Positions 1 through 8,216 of a stretch of DNA of 32,055 bases are shown here, piece by piece. The stretch is taken from NCBI GenBank assembly GCA_028287395.1, contig JAQBPR010000214.1, forward strand, positions 1-32,055, given 5' to 3'. The number at the start of each line of letters is the position of its first letter. Position 1 is the stretch's first letter. The notes beneath the pieces are model-generated. The model did no database searches. It was not told the origin of the DNA and saw only the letters and a list, made by a program, of their open reading frames with translations. The position numbers and the translations under genes are program-made. The DNA is from Bacilli bacterium. Lineage in GTDB: Bacteria; Bacillota; Bacilli; Paenibacillales; NBRC-103111.

Positions 1-1
1 G

Positions 2-935
2 ACAACAGTAAACGCCAATGTGAATTTAACGGCAGGCAGTCAAACGATAAGGGTTTATGTGTCTGCCACAGGATTTAACGTAAATTGGTTGAACTTTACC
101 ACTAGTTCTACTCCAACACCAACACCAACACCGAGCGGAACGGCTATTCCCGGGAAAATTGAAGCCGAAAGCTACAGTGCGATGAGCGGCATCCAAACGG
201 AAACGACAACCGATACGGGCGGTGGACTAAATGTGGGCTGGACGGATACCGGGGATTGGATGGATTACAGTGACAATGTGCAAAGCACGGGCACGTATAA
301 CGTTCCATTCCGAGTAGCGAGCATCAGTGCGACGAGCCAGCTCCAATTAAAGAATGGTGCAGGTACCGTATTAACCACGGTCAACGTTCCGAATACAGGC
401 GGATGGCAGACATGGACAACGGTAAACGCCAATGTGAATTTAACGGCAGGCAGTCAAACGATAAGGGTTTATGTGTCTGCCACAGGATTTAACGTAAATT
501 GGTTGAACTTTACCACTAATTCAACACCAACACCAGCACCAACACCAACACCGAGCGGAGCGGTTATTCCCGGGAAGATTGAAGCCGAAAGCTACAGCGC
601 GATGAACGGCATACAAACGGAAACGACAACCGATACAGGCGGTGGTCTTGACGTGGGTTGGATCGATACCGGGGACTGGATGGATTACAGTGTCAATGTG
701 CAAAGCGCGGGCACGTATACCGTTGGATTTCGAGTGGCGAGCATCAATTCGACGGGTCAGCTCCAATTGAAGAATAGTGCTGGCACCGTATTAACTACAG
801 TTAACGTACCGAATACGGGCGGGTGGCAGACATGGACAACAGTAAACACTAATGTAAGTTTAACGGCAGGCAGTCAAACGTTAAGAGTTTATTCGTCTGC
901 CGGAGGAGTTAACGTGAATTGGTTGAACTTTACAT
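2..935 (+). repeat. Tandem CBM6-coding repeat, 414 and 420 bp units
   Basis: Three copies of the same module coding sequence lie in tandem. Bases 2-103 match 416-517 almost perfectly at DNA level, including synonymous positions, and match about 836-935 less well. The offsets are 414 and 420 bp; the 6-bp difference equals one extra Pro-Thr pair in the linker. Such silent-site identity suggests recent duplication or gene conversion between modules. Confidence 0.9.
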
Positions 936-2242
936 CTGGTTCCACACCAACACCAACACCAACACCAACACCAACACCAACACCAACACCGACACCGACA
1001 CCGACACCAGGAGGCTATAAAATTGTTGGTTACTATCCAGAGTGGGCGGTTTATGCTAGAAACTTTAAGGTTCCACAAATTAACGCGTCTAAATTAACCC
1101 ACATCAATTATGCGTTTGCCGATATTTGTTGGAATGGCAGTCATGGCAATCCAGATCCAACAGGTCCGAATCCACAAACTTGGACTTGTCAAGATGAAAA
1201 TGGAGTTATGGCTTCCGCACCGAACGGTACGATCGTGCAGGGAGATCCTTGGGCTGATACAGGAATGTCCTATCCTGGCGACGTTTGGTCTGATCCAATC
1301 AAGGGCAGCTTTAAACAATTAATTCTCTTAAAACAAGCGAATCCGAATCTTAAAACGATTATTTCGGTGGGTGGATGGTCTTGGTCAAATCGTTTTTCCG
1401 ATGTAGCTGCTGATCCGGCCACTCGTGCGAATTTTGCTAATTCTGCTGTGAGCTTCTTAAGAAAGTATTCATTTGACGGCGTTGATCTCGATTGGGAATA
1501 TCCAGTTGGCGGCGGCCTTGCCGGTAATAGCTACCGTTCAGCAGACAAACAAAACTATACTTTGTTATTGCAAGCGATTCGCAGCGCGTTAGATACAGCG
1601 GGTGCAGCGGATAATAAACATTATTCATTAACAATTGCTTCAGGTGCAAGTCCAACTTATATTCAAAACACGGAATTAAGCAACATTGCAAGTATCGTAG
1701 ATTGGATCAACATTATGACCTATGATTTCCATGGCGGATTTGATGCAAGCAGCGGGAACAATGCTCCGTTATATTACGATCCAGCTGACGTTTCACCGAA
1801 CAAAGCTTCATATAATGATAATGCGGCCATTACAAACTACCTTAACGCAGGAGTGCCTGCTAATAAATTAATGATGGGCGAACCCTTCTATGGACGCGGT
1901 TGGGCAGGTTGCGCAAACGTGAACAATGGTTTATATCAAGCATGTTCTGGGACAGCAACAGTAGGGACATGGGATAAAGGTGTTTTTGACTTTAACGATT
2001 TGGAAGCCAATTATATTAACAAAAATGGCTATACACGTTACTGGAACAGTGTTGCCCAAGTGCCATATCTTTACAACCCAAGTGGTGGAACCTTCATTAC
2101 TTATGACGACGCACAGTCGATTGGGTTAAAAGACAACTATATCAAATCGAAGGGCTTAGCTGGAGCGATGTTTTGGGAGTTAAGCTCCGATCGCAATAAT
2201 ACGCTGATCAATCAAGTAAACGCAGATTTGCCTCATCAATAG
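2..2242 (+). CDS. Secreted GH18 chitinase with tandem CBM6 modules (5' end outside window)
   Basis: Endo-acting chitinase that hydrolyses beta-1,4-GlcNAc chains outside the cell. The reading frame is already open at base 2, inside a carbohydrate-binding module, so the N-terminus and signal peptide lie off the window; the GTG at 20 is only an internal Val codon. Visible order: end of one CBM6, PT linker, full CBM6 (about 165-520), PT linker, full CBM6 (about 570-940), long PT linker, then a GH18 barrel from about 1016 (YKIVGYYPEW). GH18 marks are SVGGWSWS, the DxxDxDxE motif DGVDLDWE at 1475-1498 (proton-donor Glu at 1496-1498), MTYDFHG and MGEPFYGRGW, all intact. CBM6 marks are IEAESY, TGDWMDY, GGWQTW and NVNWLNF. 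CBM6 more often accompanies xylan or beta-glucan enzymes, so the modules' ligand is uncertain. The downstream sugar-sensing operon supports a chitin role. Confidence 0.95.
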   Translation, partial: TTVNANVNLTAGSQTIRVYVSATGFNVNWLNFTTSSTPTPTPTPSGTAIPGKIEAESYSAMSGIQTETTTDTGGGLNVGWTDTGDWMDYSDNVQSTGTYNVPFRVASISATSQLQLKNGAGTVLTTVNVPNTGGWQTWTTVNANVNLTAGSQTIRVYVSATGFNVNWLNFTTNSTPTPAPTPTPSGAVIPGKIEAESYSAMNGIQTETTTDTGGGLDVGWIDTGDWMDYSVNVQSAGTYTVGFRVASINSTGQLQLKNSAGTVLTTVNVPNTGGWQTWTTVNTNVSLTAGSQTLRVYSSAGGVNVNWLNFTSGSTPTPTPTPTPTPTPTPTPTPTPGGYKIVGYYPEWAVYARNFKVPQINASKLTHINYAFADICWNGSHGNPDPTGPNPQTWTCQDENGVMASAPNGTIVQGDPWADTGMSYPGDVWSDPIKGSFKQLILLKQANPNLKTIISVGGWSWSNRFSDVAADPATRANFANSAVSFLRKYSFDGVDLDWEYPVGGGLAGNSYRSADKQNYTLLLQAIRSALDTAGAADNKHYSLTIASGASPTYIQNTELSNIASIVDWINIMTYDFHGGFDASSGNNAPLYYDPADVSPNKASYNDNAAITNYLNAGVPANKLMMGEPFYGRGWAGCANVNNGLYQACSGTATVGTWDKGVFDFNDLEANYINKNGYTRYWNSVAQVPYLYNPSGGTFITYDDAQSIGLKDNYIKSKGLAGAMFWELSSDRNNTLINQVNADLPHQ
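943..1009 (+). repeat. ACACCA/ACACCG hexanucleotide run coding a Pro-Thr linker
   Basis: About eleven hexamers, first ACACCA and then ACACCG, encode an uninterrupted Thr-Pro linker between the last CBM6 and the GH18 domain. PT linkers are common flexible spacers in secreted glycoside hydrolases. The run is prone to slippage, always in steps of two residues. Confidence 0.9.
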
Positions 2243-2297
2243 AAGGTTTTTTCCAAAGCAATTGCGGATTTCTAAATATAAAATGGGGGAAATGAAA

Positions 2298-3068
2298 TTG
2301 AAAAAAATAATTGCTTTGATTTTTCTTTTAAATCTACTCGCATCGACATCCGTTTTTGCAGATTCTTCTGATGGCGGCAATCTTATTCCAGACGCAGTTA
2401 TGCAGTATAGTCATGAGAAAGGATTTAATATTTTCAATGAAAAAGCGGCCCATTCACCGACTGAATATGGTTTTCAAAATTTAAACGAATTGTCCAAAGC
2501 GACAGTTGGGGATGGCTTTCAAATCCATAGAATCGATGCGGTAAAGTTAAATAATGCCACCCCGTCGAGTCTTATTGACATCTCAACTGGATTATCTGAA
2601 TGGCTCTTTATTGTGAATGTAGATGGGGTTCCAAAGTCTACATTGCTCATAGGCTTTAGCAACGATCATGCCTATTTTGAGAATATGACTTCCCTTCAAG
2701 GCCGTTTAGGAGAAGCTTTGCAAAACTTCAGGAAGCTTGTCGCTGAAAAGGGTGAGGCCCAAACCATTTTATTATCCTGGGCTAACAATTATTATTTCGC
2801 AGCAAAAATAGGCGTTAAGGAGTATAATCTTCCGGTTGCAATGTCCAGTAAAGCTAATCCTACCTTGTTGTCTGCGGATGAAACGATTCAATTGCTCCAA
2901 GAAAAGCAAAAAATGACCAGCAGTCCGGCTGTTTATTCTATCCAAGGGAGTACACAGCATGACTTAGTCGATGTTTTACTGGGGAGTTTCGTGATCTTTT
3001 CCCTTTTAATTTTCACTATCCTCATTTCTGGAAGAGCTAGAAAAATACTTGGAAAAAGTTATATGTAA
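2298..3068 (+). CDS. Secreted, C-terminally membrane-anchored protein of unknown function
   Basis: I do not recognise this family. The protein of about 256 residues has a typical signal peptide (KKIIALIFLLNLLASTSVFA, cleavage after Ala) and, near the C-terminus, a hydrophobic helix (LLGSFVIFSLLIFTILIS) followed by the basic tail GRARKILGKSYM. This predicts a type I protein whose domain of roughly 200 residues faces outside. The start is chosen as TTG 2298 because GGGGGA at 2285-2290 sits 7 nt upstream. ATG 2292 is possible but would leave only 1 nt of spacing, and ATG 2262 has no ribosome binding site. It lies 55 bp after the chitinase with no terminator between, so co-transcription is likely, and a strong terminator follows. 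No LPXTG motif or catalytic motif was seen. A cell-surface role in chitin use is a guess from position only. Confidence 0.75.
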   Translation: MKKIIALIFLLNLLASTSVFADSSDGGNLIPDAVMQYSHEKGFNIFNEKAAHSPTEYGFQNLNELSKATVGDGFQIHRIDAVKLNNATPSSLIDISTGLSEWLFIVNVDGVPKSTLLIGFSNDHAYFENMTSLQGRLGEALQNFRKLVAEKGEAQTILLSWANNYYFAAKIGVKEYNLPVAMSSKANPTLLSADETIQLLQEKQKMTSSPAVYSIQGSTQHDLVDVLLGSFVIFSLLIFTILISGRARKILGKSYM

Positions 3069-3108
3069 ATCAATAGTGTCGTCCTTAGAAGAAATTTCAG
3101 CTTAATAG

Positions 3109-3168
3109 AGTCTCCCTATGGTGGGAATCGGTTCATGTGAACCGATTATCATTCGGGAGGCTTTTTTT
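3109..3168 (+). terminator. Branched intrinsic terminator after the chitinase region
   Basis: An outer 8-bp stem (AGTCTCCC 3109-3116 with GGGAGGCT 3155-3162, one G-U pair) encloses a perfect inner palindrome (AATCGGTTCA 3126-3135 with TGAACCGATT 3138-3147). A run of seven T follows at 3162-3168. This fits a rho-independent terminator ending the transcript of the upstream secreted-protein gene. Confidence 0.85.
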
Positions 3169-3213
3169 GCATGGCGGGAAAGTAATTTCCTAGCCTGCAA
3201 GCAAAAGGAGGAT

Positions 3214-3219
3214 TATAAT
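3214..3219 (+). promoter_or_regulatory. Candidate -10 box of the sugar-binding protein/YesMN operon
   Basis: A perfect TATAAT lies between the upstream terminator and the lipoprotein gene. No convincing -35 box sits 16-18 bp upstream (TAGCCT at 3191-3196), which would fit a promoter needing an activator such as the AraC-type regulator encoded downstream. The AGGAGG at 3206-3211 just before it looks like a ribosome binding site, but no ATG, GTG or TTG follows at a suitable distance. Confidence 0.4.
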
Positions 3220-3338
3220 AGAGGAAGGCTATTATAGAGAATTTTATCCCTCTTTGATTGAAATGAGCCCCTATTCGGATGATGGCCAAGACCTTATATT
3301 AAAGAGTGCAACAAAAATTAAGATGGAGGGTTAAACTG

Positions 3339-4667
3339 TTGAAAAAAAATCGTTTGCTCTTCATCGCAATTCTACTCATGACGGCCTTGGTCCTAACAAG
3401 CTGTACTAACCATAAAATCCAAGAAACAACAATCGCGCTGAAACAAGGGAATGTAAAGCCGTTCACCCTTTCGCTTCGGCATACACAAATTAAAGAGACA
3501 ACCAAGCGAAGACTAAAAATGCTGGAAGATGTAGTGGCTGCTACTGAAAAAGCGGTTCCGGGTTTAACGATTGACCTGGAAGGCATTGATGAAAATATTA
3601 ATCGGGATGAAAAACTAAGAGCCGAAATGGTCGTAGGCAACCCGCCGCAAATATTCGATATGTTCGGCGGTAAAGCGGATGCATTCGCTTTTGCCAAGGC
3701 CCAAAGATTGCTCGATTTAACTCCGATTCTGAAAGAGCTGGGCATCCAGAATAAATTCGTAGATTTAAGCGAGTTTACATTGGATGGAAAAATTTATGGC
3801 TTACCGATGGCGGGTTACGTTGAAGGCGTATATTATAACAAAGCTATATTTGCAGAATTGGGAGTACAAATCCCGAAAACATATGAAGAGTTTCTATACA
3901 TTTGCGATAAAGCGAAAGCAAAGGGAATAACCCCGATCTCATTGGCATCTAGCGATGCATGGGTGATCAATATGCAGATGAATACGATGTTTGTCCGAAC
4001 GGCAGGTGTCCATGTACAAGAAGGATTCGTCGCTGGAACCGCGAAATGGACGGACCCTGCAGTACTCGATGCATTCCGGAAATATGAAGAATTAATTAAA
4101 AAGGGTTACTTTCAAGCTGGAAATCTGGGTATGAAATATGAGGAACAGCACGATAAATTTATAAGTGGCAAAGCGGCGATGATGTTTGATGGAAGCTGGG
4201 CTAATTCGGCATTAATCAATACGAAGGATGCTAAAATGGAGTATGACATCGGTTTTTTTAACTTTCCTGATATGGGTGGTTATGGAGATGGCTTCATCAA
4301 TGGCAGCTATTCCGATGGCTATGGCTTCTCGGCCAATTTAACCTCACAGCAAAAAGGTGCTGTTAAAGAATTTATTAAGCAGATGTATAATGAAGACATG
4401 CAAAAGCGACAGCTGGTCGAGGAAGGTATTTTACCCTCTATGGTTATAGTCGATAAGCGAGGCATGGGAGAAATTGTGACGGAAATGCTGGCAGCTACCC
4501 AAAATTCAAAAGGTACATTCGCGGCATACGATGCGATTGTCCAGAAGAAAGTAAAGGAACAGCTGGAGCTGGGGATGCAGTTGTTGCTTGGCGGAAGAAC
4601 AACAGCAGAGCAATTAACAACTGCTTTGCAATCTGTGCAAGACCAAGCAAATTTGGAGAAGAAATAG
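3339..4667 (+). CDS. Extracellular sugar-binding lipoprotein (ABC family 1, MalE/UgpB-like)
   Basis: Ligand-binding lipoprotein, probably for chito-oligosaccharides judging from context. TTG 3339 is taken as start because GGAGGG at 3325-3330 lies 8 nt upstream; the frame also opens earlier at GTG 3306 without a good ribosome site. The 442-residue product begins with a lipoprotein signal (LLMTALVLTSC, lipidated Cys22). It continues with family 1 solute-binding features: an early NPPQIFDMFGG segment, a DGKIYGLPMAGYVEGVYYNK hinge-like segment, and IPKTYEEFL, GKAAMMFDGSW and GYGFSANLTS further on, the usual order and length for the family. No permease or ATPase gene follows; the next genes are a YesM kinase and a YesN regulator. 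It may therefore feed a permease encoded elsewhere or act as a co-sensor for the kinase. The exact sugar cannot be read from the sequence. Confidence 0.9.
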   Translation: MKKNRLLFIAILLMTALVLTSCTNHKIQETTIALKQGNVKPFTLSLRHTQIKETTKRRLKMLEDVVAATEKAVPGLTIDLEGIDENINRDEKLRAEMVVGNPPQIFDMFGGKADAFAFAKAQRLLDLTPILKELGIQNKFVDLSEFTLDGKIYGLPMAGYVEGVYYNKAIFAELGVQIPKTYEEFLYICDKAKAKGITPISLASSDAWVINMQMNTMFVRTAGVHVQEGFVAGTAKWTDPAVLDAFRKYEELIKKGYFQAGNLGMKYEEQHDKFISGKAAMMFDGSWANSALINTKDAKMEYDIGFFNFPDMGGYGDGFINGSYSDGYGFSANLTSQQKGAVKEFIKQMYNEDMQKRQLVEEGILPSMVIVDKRGMGEIVTEMLAATQNSKGTFAAYDAIVQKKVKEQLELGMQLLLGGRTTAEQLTTALQSVQDQANLEKK

Positions 4668-4691
4668 CTTAGGTAGAGGGGGACCCTTTCA

Positions 4692-4763
4692 ATGAACCAA
4701 TACAAATCGCCATGTTCTCCGCTCCTCAGCACTTGGTTTCAGCAAGGAGTGGTCAGAGGATGA
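4692..4763 (+). CDS. Possible 23-residue peptide coupled to the sensor kinase gene
   Basis: A short frame, MNQYKSPCSP followed by LLSTWFQQGVVRG, starts 8 nt after the purine-rich GAGGGGGA at 4676-4683. Its TGA overlaps the kinase ATG as ATGA at 4760-4763, the usual arrangement for translational coupling. It has no signal peptide or recognisable domain. It may be a leader that sets kinase translation, or a chance frame; the kinase also has its own AAGGAG at 4744-4749. Confidence 0.35.
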   Translation: MNQYKSPCSPLLSTWFQQGVVRG

Positions 4764-6595
4764 ACCTTCGCAAAAAAATGTTCCTGGCTTTTGTGGGATT
4801 CATTATTGTGCCGCTTTTTATGCTTGGATTAGTCATTTTTTTCATATCCCAGAATATCATCGAAAAAAAATATGGTGAACAAACGGAGCAAACACTGAAG
4901 GCGGTAGGGACGAATTTAACTTATATCATGAAGGAAATGAACAATTTTTCCAATACGGGTATCGTTTCTGAAAGCATTCAAAACGTGCTAAAGAACGGGG
5001 AGACTGTGAGTACAGGGACGAATGGAAACCCGAACGACGAATTATTATATATGAATGAGGCTGAGCGGTCTTTAAGGCTTAGTTTCCTAAACCATCCTTC
5101 TGTATATTCCGCAGTGCTTTATAACTCGAAGGGGCTTGAAATAAGAGCGACGCGGAGTAATTATACTTCTTACAATCCACCGACTTACGCGAATTTGGTC
5201 TCTATGCCGATCTATCAAGAAATTCTGCAGTTGAATGGTTTGTCCAAATGGTTTGGCCCTTATGAGCATCAGGAAATATCCGGGGAAGGTGCGAAATTCA
5301 CACAAGCGCGAATAATTAAAAATTTAACGAATTTGGAAAACAAGGGCCTGCTTATATTGCATTTTGATTTGAAGGATATCAACTCGATTTTTGATTTATC
5401 CGATGAAAATCACAGTATGCAAGATACGCGGTTTATGCTGGTCAACCACGAAGGATTGATTATGTATGACAATCGAAATATTTTAAATGGCACAAGCATT
5501 TATATGCAGGTAGGAAAAGCCAAGCTTAATTTCAACCAGCCCTATACCAGTCAGAAAATGCAATTTAATAACATTGAAAGTGTCCTATCCATATATGATA
5601 TGGATTTGGGAGCATTAGGCGCAGATAAATGGAGCTTGGTTTCTGTTACCTCGTGGAAGTATTTATCCGGAGATTCTATTGTCATCGTGCAGTGGGTCGT
5701 CGCGATTTTGCTGCTATGTATCATTTGCGCGCTCCTTTTTAACGTATTATTCGTGAATGGCATTATTCGCTCAATGATTCAAGTGGTGAGATCCATGCGG
5801 TTGATCGAAGACGGGAATCTGGACGTTCGGATTAGAGCGAAAGGAAAAGACGAGACAGGGCTGCTGATTACAGGGTTTAACAGTTTAGTAGAACGAATCG
5901 GATCCTTGATTGATGAAGTTAAACAAGAGCATGAACGGAAGAAAAGGGCGGAGCTCATGCTCATGCAAGCACAAATCAAACCTCATTTTTTGTTTAATAC
6001 CTTAGAGTCTATTAATGTTCTGGCTATGCAAAATGAAGGCAAGAAAGTAAGTCAAATGGTGCAAAGACTCGGGCGCATTTTACGTATCAGTATTCATCCC
6101 AATGAAGAAATCACGATTCGCCAAGAAATGGAGCATTTGAAAAGTTATTTGGATATTCAAAAATTTCGCTTTGAAGAATTGTTTGATTATGAAATCGATG
6201 TATCTGAAGCGCTCATGAACTATACTATGCTGAAACTGACGCTGCAGCCTTTGGTGGAAAATAGCATTCAGCATGGATTTGAGGGTGTTGCTTTCAAGGG
6301 ATTTATACATATTAGTGCAGTAGAAGAAAAAGAGCGAATTGTCATCGAAATTAAGGATAATGGTGTGGGTATTGCAAACGAAACCTTGATGAAGTTTTGG
6401 TATAAGGAAGAAATAGAAACTGGGAGTGATGAAGCAGAACCGTATGTTCTCGGAGAACGAAGAGGATTAGGGGTAAGAAATGTGGCTGATCGACTACGTA
6501 TTCAATATGGCAACGGTTTTGGGATTTACATTTGCAGCGAATGGGGTCGTGGAACGATCATTAAATGTCTGATACCGAAGAAGCTTGTGGGGTGA
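4760..6595 (+). CDS. YesM-type membrane sensor histidine kinase
   Basis: Sensor kinase that autophosphorylates on His and passes the phosphate to the response regulator encoded next. The start is ATG 4760 (MNLRKKMFLAFVG), with AAGGAG 10 nt upstream; ATG 4712 is in frame but has no ribosome site and would add residues before the first helix. In the 611-residue product: transmembrane helix at about 10-32; extracellular Cache-like sensing region to about 305; second helix (IVQWVVAILLLCIICALLFN); HAMP; His_kinase domain with the box QAQIKPHFLFNTLESI (His409); then HATPase_c with LQPLVENSIQHG (Asn501), DNGVGI and GLGVRNVADRL. All catalytic boxes are intact. The stop is 4 bp before the regulator gene, so the two form an operon with the upstream binding protein. 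The stimulus is probably an oligosaccharide, by context. Confidence 0.93.
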   Translation: MNLRKKMFLAFVGFIIVPLFMLGLVIFFISQNIIEKKYGEQTEQTLKAVGTNLTYIMKEMNNFSNTGIVSESIQNVLKNGETVSTGTNGNPNDELLYMNEAERSLRLSFLNHPSVYSAVLYNSKGLEIRATRSNYTSYNPPTYANLVSMPIYQEILQLNGLSKWFGPYEHQEISGEGAKFTQARIIKNLTNLENKGLLILHFDLKDINSIFDLSDENHSMQDTRFMLVNHEGLIMYDNRNILNGTSIYMQVGKAKLNFNQPYTSQKMQFNNIESVLSIYDMDLGALGADKWSLVSVTSWKYLSGDSIVIVQWVVAILLLCIICALLFNVLFVNGIIRSMIQVVRSMRLIEDGNLDVRIRAKGKDETGLLITGFNSLVERIGSLIDEVKQEHERKKRAELMLMQAQIKPHFLFNTLESINVLAMQNEGKKVSQMVQRLGRILRISIHPNEEITIRQEMEHLKSYLDIQKFRFEELFDYEIDVSEALMNYTMLKLTLQPLVENSIQHGFEGVAFKGFIHISAVEEKERIVIEIKDNGVGIANETLMKFWYKEEIETGSDEAEPYVLGERRGLGVRNVADRLRIQYGNGFGIYICSEWGRGTIIKCLIPKKLVG

Positions 6596-6599
6596 TAGC

Positions 6600-8216
6600 A
6601 TGTATTTGCAGGCATTATTGATCGACGATGAAATGAATATTTTGCGAAATTTACAGAGCGTTATTCCTTGGGAACAAATCGGAATTGAAGTAGCTGGTTT
6701 GGCTCAGAACGGTGTTGCAGGACTTGAACGTGCCAAAGAAATTATCCCGGATATCATTTTATGTGACATTCGCATGCCAGTCATGGATGGAATTGAATTT
6801 TTGGCGCATTTAAGGCAAATCAATGAACACTGTGAAGTCATCATGCTGACAGGATACCAAGAATTTGAATATGCTCGGGCGGTAATTAAATATGGGGTGA
6901 AGGAATATATTTTGAAACCCATTGATTATGAAGAGCTTGAGCAAACCATCAGTCGGTTGGCTGCTGATATTCGCCGCAAAAATTTTGAGAAGAGGATGAG
7001 GGAAAAAAAGTGGAATAAGGTTATGGATTTGGCTTATGAAAAAATATTATATGATGTGTTGATGAATTATCCGGTAAATATGAACCTGCTTGATTTCAAA
7101 GAAGATGTGCAGATCGAAGATCTTGCCTATTATCTTTTGCTGATTGATATGGACGAATATACGCAAAAGTCGCGACAATGGAGCGATAGCGAGCGTAAGC
7201 TGTGGAATTTTGCCGTTTGTAATGTACTTCAGGAAGCGCTGAAGGAAGAGGGCTTGCATTATGCAGTTCTCCAGATGAGAGAGGGCGAATGGTGCTTTCT
7301 GATTGAACAACACAAAGTGGCTGCTGAATATGAATTGGCGCAAGTCAAAGATTGGTCGAATTCCTTGCAGGGGGCTGTTAAGCGTAATGTAAAGCTGGAA
7401 ATGAGTATAGTGATTAATCCGAGCCGAGTGCCCATTTTTGAATTATCTGATATTTATAAGCAAATGCAGCGTTCGTTGCATTTGGCGTCCAATAAACGTG
7501 AAGCCATTATTATTTCTAAAGACAATACAGAAAAAACGGATACGCCGGATTCGTTGTGGAATTTGATCGAAGAAATGGTTTCTGGTTTAAAGCAGTCCGA
7601 TCGTGTGAAAACTCAAAAGGCGCAAGCCGCGCTCAGTGCCATTTTGGTGGCGGTGTCCGTTCAATCTTTTGTCCGCGTGCAGCAAATTTTGCATTTTCTC
7701 GTTTTACATCTTGTGCGTGAAATGCGGGAGATGGATATTGTAACGAATGCAGCGGAGGAAATGATTTGGAATCGTATGGAGCAAAGCGTTGACGTCAAAG
7801 ATTTGTTGGATGTGATTCATCAGATCGTTGATATTGCCCTGCAAAATGTGCTTAGCAAAAAATCGGGTGATATTATGATGCTCTCCGCCGCTGACTACGT
7901 GCAAAAAAACTTGTCATCCGACATAAGTATTGATGAGCTGGCGGATTACTTGAGTATTAGCTGCAGCTATTTCAGTTTATTGTTCAAGCAGCATTTTGGG
8001 GAGACATTTCTCGAATACGTAACGCGGGAACGTATGGAACTCGCTAAATCTATGCTAAGAACAAGCTTAAAAAGTGTAAACCAAATTGGGAAGCTTGTCG
8101 GATTTCCTGAACGCCGCTATTTTACCAAAGTATTTTTAAAGCATATTGGATCTACTCCGTCCGAATACAGAGAACAACACATTACAGAGCAGAGGAATGG
8201 TAACTTTGAAAATTAA
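6600..8216 (+). CDS. YesN-type response regulator with AraC DNA-binding domain
   Basis: DNA-binding partner of the preceding kinase. The start is ATG 6600 with GGGGTGA just upstream, overlapping the kinase stop. The 538-residue product has an N-terminal receiver domain (acidic pair D9/D10, phospho-acceptor D56 in ILCDIRMPVMDG, switch Thr in MLTGYQEF, conserved Lys in YILKPIDY). A long middle region without a known motif follows, then a C-terminal double helix-turn-helix of the AraC family from about 425 (ISIDELADYLSISCSYFS, then GFPERRYFTKVFLKHIGSTP). YesN proteins usually activate linked polysaccharide-use genes, so targets may include this operon's own promoter and the chitinase. Its end overlaps the next gene by 11 bp. 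Confidence 0.93.
   Translation: MYLQALLIDDEMNILRNLQSVIPWEQIGIEVAGLAQNGVAGLERAKEIIPDIILCDIRMPVMDGIEFLAHLRQINEHCEVIMLTGYQEFEYARAVIKYGVKEYILKPIDYEELEQTISRLAADIRRKNFEKRMREKKWNKVMDLAYEKILYDVLMNYPVNMNLLDFKEDVQIEDLAYYLLLIDMDEYTQKSRQWSDSERKLWNFAVCNVLQEALKEEGLHYAVLQMREGEWCFLIEQHKVAAEYELAQVKDWSNSLQGAVKRNVKLEMSIVINPSRVPIFELSDIYKQMQRSLHLASNKREAIIISKDNTEKTDTPDSLWNLIEEMVSGLKQSDRVKTQKAQAALSAILVAVSVQSFVRVQQILHFLVLHLVREMREMDIVTNAAEEMIWNRMEQSVDVKDLLDVIHQIVDIALQNVLSKKSGDIMMLSAADYVQKNLSSDISIDELADYLSISCSYFSLLFKQHFGETFLEYVTRERMELAKSMLRTSLKSVNQIGKLVGFPERRYFTKVFLKHIGSTPSEYREQHITEQRNGNFEN

Noticed and set aside
521..1078. Minus-strand ORFs with (Cys-Trp)n runs opposite the chitinase
   Set aside because: They are the reverse reading of the Pro-Thr linker hexamers in the chitinase gene.
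3126..3147. Perfect palindrome as an operator of the sugar-binding operon
   Set aside because: It is the inner stem of a terminator followed by seven T, which explains it; a double role cannot be excluded.
3218..3334. 38-codon frame after AGGAGG, as a protein gene
   Set aside because: It would need an ATA start; the perfect TATAAT at the same spot is better read as a promoter. Kept only as an observation.
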